From Pedobacter aquae (GTDB lineage Bacteria; Bacteroidota; Bacteroidia; Sphingobacteriales; Sphingobacteriaceae): DNA of 64,000 nucleotides. Below the pieces are notes generated by a model. The model made no database searches and was not told where the DNA came from. It saw nothing but the letters and a program-made list of their open reading frames with translations. The position numbers were made by a program, and so were the translations under genes. The stretch lies in NCBI RefSeq assembly GCF_008195825.1, contig NZ_CP043329.1:2294001-2358000 (forward strand), in the 5' to 3' direction. Positions within the stretch are counted from its first letter, which is position 1. Every line of letters starts with the position of its first letter. Positions 20,341 through 28,931 of the stretch are shown here, piece after piece.

Positions 20341-20654
20341 TTTTTATAGCTTATAGTTTCTACATCTATCTTATCGTAATCTTTATGCGTCCCAAACCAA
20401 ATGATAAAAATTTGCTTGGTGTAAAAGTTAATCTTGACAACTAATCTGTAATTATTGCCTTTTATATTGAAAACAACTCTGTTATTTGTTGCTACAATAC
20501 TTGCATGCTTATAAACTGCCTTTAACTCATTAAAGTTGCTAAAATCACTTTCTCTAATTTCAGAATACCAAAGTTCTATAGGCTTTTTAGCATCTGGATA
20601 CTTAGTATAAAATTCAATTAAAGTGCTACGCTTTATGATGTTAAAATGATTCAT
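20337..20654 (-). CDS. higB: HigB-family mRNA interferase toxin
   Basis: A 105-residue HigB toxin, a ribosome-dependent mRNA endonuclease. The family pattern is clear: NHFNIIKRSTLIEFYTKYPDAKKPIELWYSEI near the start, then NNRVVFNIKGNNYRLVVKINFYTKQIFIIWFGTHKDYDKID, including the HKDYDKI motif near the C-terminus. I chose ATG 20654 (MNHFN); two extra residues are possible from 20660. It is followed by its antitoxin with a 4-base overlap. Confidence 0.9.
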   Translation of the reverse strand: MNHFNIIKRSTLIEFYTKYPDAKKPIELWYSEIRESDFSNFNELKAVYKHASIVATNNRVVFNIKGNNYRLVVKINFYTKQIFIIWFGTHKDYDKIDVETISYKK

Positions 20655-20769
20655 CTGCACAAAAGTAAAAAAAGTTTACAAATTGTAAACTATAATTTCT
20701 ATCAAACTCAAAACTTAATTTTCTATACTATGATTCAATTCTTTTATGACATCCAGTTGATATGCTTTA

Positions 20770-20800
20770 TTGTTAGCATATAGTTAAAAGCTTAATTTTG
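20770..20800 (+). promoter_or_regulatory. Promoter of the bacilliredoxin gene
   Basis: TTG at 20770-20772, 20 bases, then TAATTTTG at 20793-20800, matching the Bacteroidota promoter pattern. It leaves a leader of about 48 bases before the gene at 20854. Confidence 0.65.
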
Positions 20801-20853
20801 CATTTGTAAAAAGAATCAAAAATTTCAATTCGTAAAATCGTAAATACAAAAAA

Positions 20854-21264
20854 ATGTATCCAGAATATTTAGTTGCACCCATGAGAACCGACTTAACTAG
20901 CGTTGGTTTTGAAGAATTAAAAAATGCCGATGAAGTAAAGCAAGCTATAGAAACAGAAGGTACTACGTTTGTTGTGGTTAACTCTGTTTGTGGTTGTGCT
21001 GCTGCAAATGCTCGTCCGGCTGCTAAAATTGCCGTACAGGAAGGTAAAAAGCCCAGCAAAATTGTAACTGTTTTTGCCGGAATGGAAAAAGATGCTGTAG
21101 ATGCTGCTCGTAACTACATGTTGCCTTATCCTCCATCATCACCATCAATGGCTTTATTTAAAGATGGCAAATTGGTACATATTATAGAAAGACACCAAAT
21201 TGAAGGTCGCCCAGCACAAATGATAGCTGATAATTTAATTGGCGCTTTTGAACAATATTGTTAA
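20854..21264 (+). CDS. BrxA/BrxB family bacilliredoxin
   Basis: A 136-residue thioredoxin-fold protein of the YphP/YqiW family that removes bacillithiol from mixed disulfides on proteins. The active-site CGC motif is in VVVNSVCGCAAANARPAA (near residue 51). GMEKDAVDAARNYMLPYPPSSPSMALFKDGKLVHIIERHQIEGR is also family-typical. It is full length. bshA and ytxJ elsewhere in the window support bacillithiol use. Its original downstream terminator has been split by an IS256-family insertion. Confidence 0.93.
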   Translation: MYPEYLVAPMRTDLTSVGFEELKNADEVKQAIETEGTTFVVVNSVCGCAAANARPAAKIAVQEGKKPSKIVTVFAGMEKDAVDAARNYMLPYPPSSPSMALFKDGKLVHIIERHQIEGRPAQMIADNLIGAFEQYC

Positions 21265-21279
21265 TTTATAAACTGCGAT

Positions 21280-21287
21280 AGCTTTTA
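21280..21287. repeat. Left target-site duplication (8 bp)
   Basis: AGCTTTTA at 21280-21287 is repeated at 22626-22633, immediately outside the two inverted repeats of the IS. Eight bases is the normal duplication size for IS256-family insertion. Confidence 0.85.
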
Positions 21288-21309
21288 GGTAGTATATCAT
21301 AAAGTGTGT

Positions 21310-21358
21310 AAGTGAATCAAAGTTGAGGGCTAGCCCTCAACTTTGATTCACTTTTTTT
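21310..21358 (+). terminator. 44-bp perfect palindrome terminator inside the IS left end
   Basis: Positions 21310-21353 form an uninterrupted perfect palindrome (22 bp per arm, centre GGGCT/AGCCC) followed by a T run to 21358. It lies between the left inverted repeat and the transposase start. It should stop transcription entering from the bacilliredoxin gene, insulating the transposase, and may now serve as that gene's terminator. Confidence 0.85.
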
Positions 21359-21377
21359 AATTTTAAAACACACGATT

Positions 21378-22573
21378 ATGAACAAAGAAGAAATGTTATC
21401 AGATGCTTTTTTAAAGCAATTCAAAAGCGGCGAAGAGTTGAGCAGTTTTTTAGCACAACTCCAAAAGCGAGGCATTGAAAAAATGTTAGAGGGTGAGTTA
21501 GATGCTCATTTAGGTTATGATAAGCATGCCCAGGCAACCTCTACCAATTCCAGAAATGGATTCAGCAGCAAACGTATAAAAACATCTTTTGGGGAGACAG
21601 AGATCCAAGTACCCAGAGACAGAGATGCCTCTTTTAATCCTATGATTATACCTAAGCGACAAAGTATGGTCGATGGTTTAGAAAACGTCATTGTATCGCT
21701 ATATGCAAAAGGCATGAGTGTAAGCGATATTGAAGAACAGATTAGAGAAGTATATCATTTTGATGTATCTACTTCTACTATATCACGCATTACAGAAGCA
21801 GTAGCTAACGATATTATTGCTTGGCAGAACAGGCCCCTAGATGCTGTATATTTAATTGTATGGATGGATGGTATTGTTTTTAAGGTAAGGGAGAATTCTA
21901 AGGTCATTAACAAAACTATTTACTTAGCAGTAGGGCTCAATAGAGAAGGAAAAAAAGAAGTATTAGGCATGTGGCTAGGTAAGAATGAAAGTGCCGCATT
22001 TTGGCTTGGTGTATTAACCGATCTAAAGGCTAGAGGAGTGGAAGACATACTTATCACTGCTACCGACAATCTCAACGGATTTACCCAAACAATAAAAAAT
22101 GTGTTTCCTCAATCACAAACTCAAATTTGTGTAGTGCATCAAATCAGAAACTCGGCAAGATATGTGGTCTGGAAAGATAAAAAGCTTTTGCCAAGGACAT
22201 GAAACTTATCTATGATGCCCCAACAAAACAAGCCGCAAAAGCCGCCCTAGAAGACTTTAAGAATATTTGGAACCATAAATACCCTTATGCCATAAAATCA
22301 TGGGAAGAGAATTGGGAGGAACTGACCGTTTTTTTTGAATTCCCACTTGAAATCAGAAAGATTATTTATACCACCAATTTGATTGAAAACCTAAATGGTA
22401 AAATCAGAAAATACACTAAAAATAAATTATCATTCCCCACTGATGAAGCGGTGTTGAAATCGGTATATTTGGCCTTAAGGGAGGCAACAAAAAAATGGAG
22501 TATGCCTATTCAAAATTGGGGTATTATCCTAAACCAGTTCTTAACTTTATTTGAAAATAGGGTTCAACTTTAA
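21378..22573 (+). pseudogene. IS256-family (mutator type) transposase, frameshifted
   Basis: The N-terminal frame (21378-22202, 274 residues) has the DDE region of IS256 transposases (VYLIVWMDGIVFKVRENSKV, AVGLNREGKKEVLGMWLGKNESAAFW, ILITATDNLNGF, QICVVHQIRNSARYV). The C-terminal frame (22199-22573) has [20 protein letters not shown] and the end [22 protein letters not shown]. The frames join by reading back one base at the A5 run 22179-22183: six A residues would give [18 protein letters not shown]256 elements do not normally use frameshifting, so this copy is probably inactive or the base was missed in sequencing. Confidence 0.9.
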
Positions 22574-22625
22574 TGAAAAGCAAACCCTATTAAATTTTTA
22601 CTTACACACTTTATGGGATACTGTC

Positions 22626-22633
22626 AGCTTTTA
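22626..22633. repeat. Right target-site duplication (8 bp)
   Basis: Second copy of AGCTTTTA, directly after the right inverted repeat of the IS256-family element. Confidence 0.85.
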
Positions 22634-22652
22634 AAAGGCTATCGCAGTTCAT

Positions 22653-24623
22653 TTAACATTTACCTTTCTTTAAGGTAAAACTAAAAGTAGCTCCTTCCCC
22701 TTCTTGGCTACTTACATAAATTTCGCCACCGTTACTTTCTATAAATTCTTTACAGATAATTAAACCTAGGCCTGTACCCTTTTCATTATGCGTACCACTT
22801 GTACTTGAAGAATCTGCAGTAAAAATTTTATCTATTCTATCTTTGGAGATGCCTATCCCACTATCTTGAATAGAAAACTTAAAGTATTCATCCTCATCTG
22901 TACAGGTTAAAGTAATTTTACCACCTTGAGGCGTAAATTTAACCGCATTAGATATTAAGTTTCTGATGATAAAATTGAAATGATTTTTATCTGCCAAAAC
23001 GCAAACTTCTTTATCTATTTGATTATTCACTTCAATTTGTTTCTCATGAATAAGTTGAGCCAAGAAGTCTAATGTTTGCTTAATTGGCTTAGTGCAATTA
23101 AAATCTTCTAAAGTAATTTTAGCACCTCTTATTTGGCTATAGCCCCAATGCAATAATTTATCTAAAGTTTCTAAAGCTGTTTCTGATTGATGGATAACCC
23201 GATTAATCATGTCTATCTTCTCACTTGCAGATAAATCGTCTTCTTTGATAAGCTTTAGAATACCTAGTGTAGAAACATAAGCACTTCTTAAATCATGCCC
23301 TATAATAGAGAAAATTCTATCTTTTACTTGGTTACTTTCTGATAGTTTATCTTTTACAATGATATTTTGTTTATTTAAAATTCTGATTTTGTAATAAGAA
23401 TAAGCAAAAACCACCATAGATAGTAAAGCAATTACTAAAAGTATAATACTTAAATTCCGTTGCTTGGTTCTGGTCTCATTTATCTCATTTAAAAGTTTGA
23501 GCTGCTCCTGTGTTTTCTCTAATTCATATTTATCCTTTATTCCAGAAATTTCACGTTCGCGTTCTTTCACATTTAGTTTCAAAGAAGCTTCATAATACTC
23601 CTCAGTATATTTATGGGCATTTTTGTAGTCTTTTTGTTTTAAATAATTGGTTCTTAAACCTTCTAAAATCTCAACCTCTAAATCAATAACACCCATTTCT
23701 CTTACTTTATTTAGCGCTTTTAAAGCTTCTTTATTACTCTTCTCATAATCTCCTAGAAAATAATAAGCAACAGAGATATTTTGCATGTTCTTTAAAATCC
23801 CCTCAGGGTAATTATTATCTAAAGAAACCTGATAAGACTGCTGATAATAATCTAATGCCTTATTAAATTCTCTTTTTTCTTTATAAACCAAGCCAATATT
23901 CATGAGGCTCGAAGCATAAGCCGCTACTTGGTCTCTATGTCCTTTGGTTAATTTGCTTACCCTTTCAAACATCGCTAAAGCATCATCAAGCTTACCTTGC
24001 TCTGCAAATGCAATAGCCATATTATTGGCTATATCCAGTTCAAAAACTTTATCCTTAACGTCTTTATTTAAAGAATCAGCCATTTTACAGTACGTAAGAG
24101 CACTCTTAAAGTCCTGAATCTGAATATGAATAGCACTCAGCTTAATGTAAGCGTTTACCATTCCTTCTTTGTTTTTTAGCTTCTCAAAAATATTTAATGA
24201 TGAAAATGCATTCGCTGTTGATTTTGGGAAATCACCCTTTCTACCATGTATAACAGATAATAATCCATATGCCCGAGCCATACTAACTTGGTCTTTCTGG
24301 CTTTTTGCTAAAGCCAGTGCTTTATTGGCGTAAACTAAAGCCTCAGATAAATCGCCATGTACGCTTAAAAGATTGGCCATATTATGGTTCAACAAAATCT
24401 CTCCCAATACAAAACCATTGTCTTTAGAATAAGCTATCGCCTTGTTATAATAAATTCTTACTGAATCTATTTTATTTGGTCCTAGAGATTTCATGATCAT
24501 CACATGGGCATTAACCACTAAAGAATCATTATCAGAAGTATTAATTACCTTTTTATAATGATTTACATCAATACCCTGAAAAAATAACAGATTAAAATAG
24601 AGTAGGATAAAGTAGATATTCAT
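22653..24623 (-). CDS. TPR-containing sensor histidine kinase
   Basis: A 656-residue membrane kinase. An N-terminal hydrophobic signal covers about residues 1-16. About seven TPR helices follow (roughly residues 60-340, for example ALVYANKALALAKSQKDQ and ALDYYQQSYQVSLDNNYPEG), then a coiled coil and one membrane helix near 393-413. The HisKA box is FSIIGHDLRSAYVSTLG and the HATPase has RNLISNAVKFTPQGG, IQDSGIGIS and GTGLGLIICKEF. This periplasmic-TPR kinase design is common in Bacteroidota. No response regulator is adjacent. Its terminator, shared with the bacilliredoxin gene, was split by the IS. Confidence 0.92.
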   Translation of the reverse strand: MNIYFILLYFNLLFFQGIDVNHYKKVINTSDNDSLVVNAHVMIMKSLGPNKIDSVRIYYNKAIAYSKDNGFVLGEILLNHNMANLLSVHGDLSEALVYANKALALAKSQKDQVSMARAYGLLSVIHGRKGDFPKSTANAFSSLNIFEKLKNKEGMVNAYIKLSAIHIQIQDFKSALTYCKMADSLNKDVKDKVFELDIANNMAIAFAEQGKLDDALAMFERVSKLTKGHRDQVAAYASSLMNIGLVYKEKREFNKALDYYQQSYQVSLDNNYPEGILKNMQNISVAYYFLGDYEKSNKEALKALNKVREMGVIDLEVEILEGLRTNYLKQKDYKNAHKYTEEYYEASLKLNVKEREREISGIKDKYELEKTQEQLKLLNEINETRTKQRNLSIILLVIALLSMVVFAYSYYKIRILNKQNIIVKDKLSESNQVKDRIFSIIGHDLRSAYVSTLGILKLIKEDDLSASEKIDMINRVIHQSETALETLDKLLHWGYSQIRGAKITLEDFNCTKPIKQTLDFLAQLIHEKQIEVNNQIDKEVCVLADKNHFNFIIRNLISNAVKFTPQGGKITLTCTDEDEYFKFSIQDSGIGISKDRIDKIFTADSSSTSGTHNEKGTGLGLIICKEFIESNGGEIYVSSQEGEGATFSFTLKKGKC

Positions 24624-24703
24624 GTTTTCAATTTAGAGGTGTAATATAAATAGGATATAAATTCTTTACAAATGAAACTGTAATACTTTTAACTCAATTT
24701 AAA

Positions 24704-24711
24704 TATCTTTG
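24704..24711 (+). promoter_or_regulatory. -7 promoter box of the M1 peptidase gene
   Basis: TATCTTTG at 24704-24711 matches TAnnTTTG exactly, 23 bases before the start codon. No clean TTTG is seen at the -33 position, so only this half is supported. Confidence 0.5.
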
Positions 24712-24734
24712 CGTTTTCACTAACTAAAATTCAC

Positions 24735-27224
24735 ATGACTAGTCGCTTTTTCAGGTTTTTATCTGTAATTATCTTATTATTTTCCTTTAATAACTCCGTT
24801 TTTTCGCAACAGCAGAAAATTTACAGAGCAACAGCAGAAAAAATTAATAGTTTAATCCATACAAAATTAGATGTTAGCTTTGATTACCAAAAGAAAAGAT
24901 TAATCGGTAAAGCTTGGATAACTCTTAAACCTCATTTTTACAATACAGACTCTTTAACCTTAGATGCTAAAGGAATGGATATTAAAAATGTGGCTCTCAT
25001 GAACGGCAATAAGCAAAGTAAACTAAATTTTACTTATGATAGTTTAAAGCTTAAAATAAAGCTCGATAAAACCTACTCGAGTAAAGAAAATTACACTGTT
25101 TATATTGATTATGTGGCTAAGCCCGATGAACTTAAAGCTAAAGGTAGTGCCGCAATTACCAACGCAAAGGGTTTATATTTCATAAACCCTGATAGCACTG
25201 TACAAAATAAGCCTGTACAAATATGGACACAAGGCGAGACCGAGAGTTCTTCTGTATGGTTTCCTACTTTAGACAGCCCTAACCAAAAAACTACACAAGA
25301 AATTAGTATAACTGCACCTGCAAAATACACCACTTTATCTAATGGCATTTTAGTTAGTAAAAAATCTAATAAAGACGGTACACGTACTGATACCTGGAAA
25401 ATGGATAAACCTCATGCCCCTTATTTATTTATGATGGCGGTAGGGAATTTCAAAATCTATCAAGATAGATGGAAAAACATTCCTGTAGATTATTATTTAG
25501 AGCCCGAATATGCTCCTTACGCTAAAAGCATTTTTGGTAATACACCAGAAATGATGACTTTCTTCTCTAATAAATTAGGTATAGATTATCCTTGGGATAA
25601 ATATGCACAAGTTGTGGTAAGAGACTTTGTAAGTGGCGCCATGGAAAATACTACAGCCACCATACATGGCGATTTTGTACAACAAACGGACCGCGAACTA
25701 TTAGATGGAAGTGCAGGAGAAGATGTTATTGCTCACGAACTTTTCCACCATTGGTTTGGGGATTATGTAACCGCCGAAAGTTGGAGTAATTTATCTGTTA
25801 ATGAATCTTTTGCTGATATAAGCGAAACTCTTTGGAACGAATATAAATTTGGTAAAGATGCCGGAGATGCTCATAATTATGAGGCTATGCAAGCTTACCT
25901 AAACAATCCTTCGGCTAAATCTAAACACCTTATTAGATTTCATTACGAAGATAAAGAAGACATGTTTGATGTAGTTTCTTACCAAAAAGGAGGACGTATT
26001 TTAAACATGCTTCGTCATGATATTGGTGAAGATGCATTTTACAAAAGCTTAAATTTATATCTAAAAAGTAATGCCTTTAAAACTGGTGAAGCGCACCAAC
26101 TAAGACTAGCTTTTGAAGAAGTTACAGGTAAAGATTTAAATTGGTTTTTTAATCAATGGTATTTTAGAGAAGGTCATCCGGAGCTTAACATCAAATACAA
26201 CTGGAACGAAGCCACAAAAACGCAGCAAGTTATTTTAAGTCAAACACAAAAAACTGATGTCTTCTTATTACCCATGAAAATTGACATCTATGTTGATGGT
26301 AAGAATGAACATCACGATTATTTCATGACCCAAAAAGCCGATACATTAAACTTCATTTTAAATAAAAAACCAGATTTAGTTAATGTTGATGCTGATAAAA
26401 TTATACTAGCAAAGAAAACAGATGAAAAATCTTTAAGTGAATACGCTTTTCAGTACGAGAATGCACCACTTTATGTTGACCGTTTAGAGGCGCTAAATGC
26501 AGCTATAAAAAATAATAGTGATGCAACTGCACAAGCTATTATCTATAACGCTTTAAAAGACAAATATCACAAAATAAGAATCAAAGCTATTGATGCTCTA
26601 AAGCTAGACCAAGCATCAGTAAAAACTAAGGCATTACCCATACTTAAGAATTTAGCTAAAGCCGATGAAAAAACTTTAGTTCAAGCGGCAGCAATAACCG
26701 CATTAGCATCATTAAAAGATAATGCTCATGAAATACTATTTAAAGACGCTTTAAAAAGTAAATCATACGCTGTACAAGGCGCTGCCTTAGAAGCTCTAGC
26801 TACTACTAATAAAAAAGAAGCATTAATGCTGGCCAAAACATTAGAACAAGACAGCAGAGGACCTTTATCTGTAGCCTTAGTATCTCTTTACGCTTCAGAA
26901 GGTTCAGAAAATAATTTCGATTTTGTTTCTAAAGCATTTAAAGATGGGGGTATAGAAGAGAAATTTCAGATGATGCAACGCTATGTTAGTATGCTGGGCA
27001 AAGTAAAAAGCGCTAGCATTTTCAATGAAAACGTAGATCTTTTAAAAGGTATAGGTGTCCAATACAAATCTTACGGGATTGATAAATATGTAGTAGGCTT
27101 GCTTAATAGTCTTTTGAAAATCAAAACAGACCAGTTAAATGCTGGTAATACCCAAGCTAAAGCCGATCTTAATAATCAAATAGAATATTTGAAAACGAAT
27201 ATTGCTGTCTTAGAAAAATTATAA
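24735..27224 (+). CDS. M1 family metallopeptidase (aminopeptidase N type)
   Basis: An 829-residue secreted zinc aminopeptidase. A signal peptide covers about residues 1-24. The substrate motif SGAMEN lies near residue 300, and the zinc motif HELFHHW plus the downstream glutamate in NESFADISE near 335-357. The C-terminal 280 residues are helical repeats (KDKYHKIRIKAIDALK, AAAITALASLKDNAHEI) resembling HEAT/ARM repeats of this subgroup. It probably trims peptides in the periplasm or at the surface. It is monocistronic, with its own terminator. Confidence 0.94.
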   Translation: MTSRFFRFLSVIILLFSFNNSVFSQQQKIYRATAEKINSLIHTKLDVSFDYQKKRLIGKAWITLKPHFYNTDSLTLDAKGMDIKNVALMNGNKQSKLNFTYDSLKLKIKLDKTYSSKENYTVYIDYVAKPDELKAKGSAAITNAKGLYFINPDSTVQNKPVQIWTQGETESSSVWFPTLDSPNQKTTQEISITAPAKYTTLSNGILVSKKSNKDGTRTDTWKMDKPHAPYLFMMAVGNFKIYQDRWKNIPVDYYLEPEYAPYAKSIFGNTPEMMTFFSNKLGIDYPWDKYAQVVVRDFVSGAMENTTATIHGDFVQQTDRELLDGSAGEDVIAHELFHHWFGDYVTAESWSNLSVNESFADISETLWNEYKFGKDAGDAHNYEAMQAYLNNPSAKSKHLIRFHYEDKEDMFDVVSYQKGGRILNMLRHDIGEDAFYKSLNLYLKSNAFKTGEAHQLRLAFEEVTGKDLNWFFNQWYFREGHPELNIKYNWNEATKTQQVILSQTQKTDVFLLPMKIDIYVDGKNEHHDYFMTQKADTLNFILNKKPDLVNVDADKIILAKKTDEKSLSEYAFQYENAPLYVDRLEALNAAIKNNSDATAQAIIYNALKDKYHKIRIKAIDALKLDQASVKTKALPILKNLAKADEKTLVQAAAITALASLKDNAHEILFKDALKSKSYAVQGAALEALATTNKKEALMLAKTLEQDSRGPLSVALVSLYASEGSENNFDFVSKAFKDGGIEEKFQMMQRYVSMLGKVKSASIFNENVDLLKGIGVQYKSYGIDKYVVGLLNSLLKIKTDQLNAGNTQAKADLNNQIEYLKTNIAVLEKL

Positions 27225-27250
27225 TCTAAATAGCGCCAAATTTAACAAGG

Positions 27251-27279
27251 GGTTGATTCTAGGAATCAGCCTTTTTTTT
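27251..27279 (+). terminator. Terminator of the M1 peptidase gene
   Basis: A 9-bp stem GGTTGATTC/GAATCAGCC (one G-T pair), a 3-base loop, and eight T residues to 27279. It lies 27 bases past the stop. Confidence 0.88.
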
Positions 27280-27515
27280 GTTTCGCGAGGTTAGATTACA
27301 ATAACATCACACCTAATTAACAAATATTTTACATAAAAAAGCTCTTTATCAACTACTTACAGAACAAAATCTTAAATCTCTACAATCGTTTTTATAAATT
27401 TATCAAATAGTGTATCATTTACACCTAGATATTTTTAATTTTTAACAAAAAAGCCTTTTCTATATTAATTTTTCATAAAAATACAATTTCACTTATGTAT
27501 TTATCAATATTTATA

Positions 27516-27523
27516 TACTTTTG
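27516..27523 (+). promoter_or_regulatory. -7 promoter box upstream of the 27563 gene
   Basis: TACTTTTG matches TAnnTTTG, 39 bases before the start codon. The rest of the 280-base AT-rich gap (27280-27562) shows no other feature I can support, and a good -33 box is not obvious. Confidence 0.5.
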
Positions 27524-27562
27524 TTGTGTAAATAATTACAACACTACTTAAAATTTGAAATT

Positions 27563-28048
27563 ATGAAAAAGGCTATATTATCAATCGCACTATTATTAAG
27601 TTTAACAGTAAGTTTTGCTGATGAAAAAGATTCTAAATCAGCTGCAAAATCTGGAAATGTTGCAGAAAATGTTCTAAGACAATTTGCTTACAATTTTTAT
27701 AACGCAACCGACGTAAAGTGGAATATCAATGAAAAGTTTCAAACTGCGTTTTTTAAATTAAATGATAAACCAGCTTATGCTTTATACAATTTACAAAACG
27801 AATTTCTAGTTGCTACTCAAATTGTAAAAGCAGAAGAGTTTTCTAAAACTGCGTTAAAAAACATCAATGATACTTACGCTGGTGCTAAAATTCAAAAAAT
27901 TGTTAAAATCATTTCAAGACCGTCTGATTTCCAATTTTCTGACGATACTGGTTCTTACTGGGTATCTTTAATCAGTGCAGAAAAACAAGTAATCTTGTTA
28001 GTTTCTCCAGAAGATAACATTACTACAGTTACTTCAATAAAATATTAA
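27563..28048 (+). CDS. Secreted protein of unknown function
   Basis: A 161-residue protein with a signal peptide (about residues 1-19, ending SFA). The mature part has alternating strands (FYNATDVKWNINEKFQTAFFKLNDKPAYALYNLQNEFLVATQIV) followed by a helix and more strands (SYWVSLISAEKQVILLVSPEDNITTVTSIKY). The pattern NATDVKWN...F..F..N resembles small periplasmic PepSY/BLIP-like proteins of Bacteroidota, but I cannot place it firmly. It has a likely promoter and a strong terminator, so it is a single-gene unit. Confidence 0.8.
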   Translation: MKKAILSIALLLSLTVSFADEKDSKSAAKSGNVAENVLRQFAYNFYNATDVKWNINEKFQTAFFKLNDKPAYALYNLQNEFLVATQIVKAEEFSKTALKNINDTYAGAKIQKIVKIISRPSDFQFSDDTGSYWVSLISAEKQVILLVSPEDNITTVTSIKY

Positions 28049-28067
28049 CATAAAAACCACCTTACGT

Positions 28068-28099
28068 AAAACCGGGCCTTTCTAAGACCCGGTTTTTTT
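28068..28099 (+). terminator. Terminator after the 27563 gene
   Basis: Stem AAACCGGG/CCCGGTTT around an 11-base loop, followed by T residues. It lies 20 bases past the stop. Confidence 0.85.
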
Positions 28100-28151
28100 T
28101 ATGCTTAAAAATTTAATACCATATTTGCTATTGAAACGTTAAACATTCATT

Positions 28152-28370
28152 ATGACAGAAGGCATCAGCATTATTACAGATGATAAGGGAAATAATAAAG
28201 CTTTAATTATAGACTTATTGTACTTAAAAAAGGCGAATATTAAAGCAGAAGAAGTATTAAAAGGTTTATCTAACCTACAAGAATTAATAGATAATACCCC
28301 AGAAAAATCTCAGCAAAATACTTGGGATGCTGCTAAAGAAAAACTCAATAAAATAAAACCTGAAAATTAA
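28152..28370 (+). CDS. Small protein of unknown function
   Basis: A 72-residue cytoplasmic protein: two strands (GISIITDDKGNNKALIIDLLYLKK), a helix and a polar tail. The N-terminal half looks like small Bacteroidota antitoxin-like or DUF proteins, but no toxin gene is near. Its stop TAA overlaps the ATG of the next gene (TAATG), so the two are translationally coupled and may act together. No function is proposed. Confidence 0.65.
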   Translation: MTEGISIITDDKGNNKALIIDLLYLKKANIKAEEVLKGLSNLQELIDNTPEKSQQNTWDAAKEKLNKIKPEN

Positions 28371-28876
28371 TGAAGAAAACTGTGCTGTTTACGCTTTTAT
28401 TATGCGGATTAGGATTTTCTCTTTTACATGCAAATACTCCTCAAACAGATTCTGTAAAAAGTAATACCCCTGCTTATTTAAGTCATGAACAATATATGGC
28501 TTACACTAAAGCCAGTCCGTTAGGGATGGTTTTAATAGCAGAAACCAACAACTATCCTTCGCCAAAGAAAGCTTTACAATATGCTCAACAGCTTAATTTA
28601 AGCTCTGTACAAAAGATGCAAATCACTCAAATTCTTAATGAAATGACTAGGAAAGCTAAAGAAATGGGTAATTTCATTTTAGCTCAAGAAAGCAAGCTCA
28701 ATACTTTATTTAAAGAGCAGAAAATAAACGATGGCTCTTTAATTTTTTACACTAATAAAATTGGGGCTTTGCAGGGCGAATTAAGAAATGCTTATTTAAA
28801 AGCTCATATAGCAACTAAGAAAGTATTTTCTGCACCTCAGCTCCAGAAATACAAACAACTAGCTGTTGTAAATTAG
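28370..28876 (+). CDS. Periplasmic Spy/CpxP-like helical protein
   Basis: A 168-residue protein with a signal peptide (about residues 1-22). The mature chain is almost wholly helical: LQYAQQLNLSSVQKMQITQILNEMTRKAKEMGNFILAQESKLNTLFKEQKI, then GALQGELRNAYLKAHIATKKVFSAPQLQKYKQL. The repeated L(S/T)xxQ pattern (LSSVQKMQ, SAPQLQKY) resembles the LTxxQ motif of Spy/CpxP periplasmic chaperones and metal-stress proteins. It is coupled to the upstream small gene. The assignment is by pattern only. Confidence 0.65.
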   Translation: MKKTVLFTLLLCGLGFSLLHANTPQTDSVKSNTPAYLSHEQYMAYTKASPLGMVLIAETNNYPSPKKALQYAQQLNLSSVQKMQITQILNEMTRKAKEMGNFILAQESKLNTLFKEQKINDGSLIFYTNKIGALQGELRNAYLKAHIATKKVFSAPQLQKYKQLAVVN

Positions 28877-28920
28877 TTTTTTTAAAATTTAAGATTAAAC
28901 GATAACTTAGCAACCTAAAT

Positions 28921-28927
28921 AAAGGAG
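28921..28927 (+). promoter_or_regulatory. accA: Strong Shine-Dalgarno site of accA
   Basis: AAAGGAG ends 4 bases before the ATG at 28932. Clear Shine-Dalgarno sequences are rare in this phylum and in this window, so accA stands out. It also fixes the start codon. Confidence 0.7.
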
Positions 28928-28931
28928 TGAT

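Larger units (their letters stand above)
21288..22625 (+). mobile_element. IS256-family insertion sequence, 1338 bp
   Basis: A complete insertion sequence with imperfect terminal inverted repeats: 21288-21313 and the complement of 22600-22625 match at about 22 of 26 positions, sharing CATAAAGTGTGTAAGT. It is flanked by an 8-bp duplication (AGCTTTTA). It holds a mutator-type transposase gene, now frameshifted, and a strong palindromic terminator just inside the left end. Size, ends and duplication all fit IS256. Confidence 0.92.
21271..22649. other. Convergent-gene terminator split by an IS element
   Basis: The arms AACTGCGATAGC (21271-21282) and GCTATCGCAGTT (22638-22649) are perfect reverse complements. 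If the IS and one target duplication are removed they come together as a 12-bp stem with a short TTTTAAAAG-type loop, between the convergent bacilliredoxin and sensor kinase genes. That is a bidirectional terminator, now interrupted by the 1.34-kb IS. Confidence 0.8.

Noticed and set aside
15899-20654. Toxin-antitoxin genes as part of one mobile island
   Set aside because: pdxJ and ahcY, both housekeeping, sit between the loci, and no direct repeats, integrase or tRNA boundary were seen, so they look like independent acquisitions.
21378-22573. Programmed -1 frameshift to make the transposase
   Set aside because: IS256-family transposases are normally made from one frame, and the A5 run with a preceding T is not a good slippery heptamer; a single missing A explains it.
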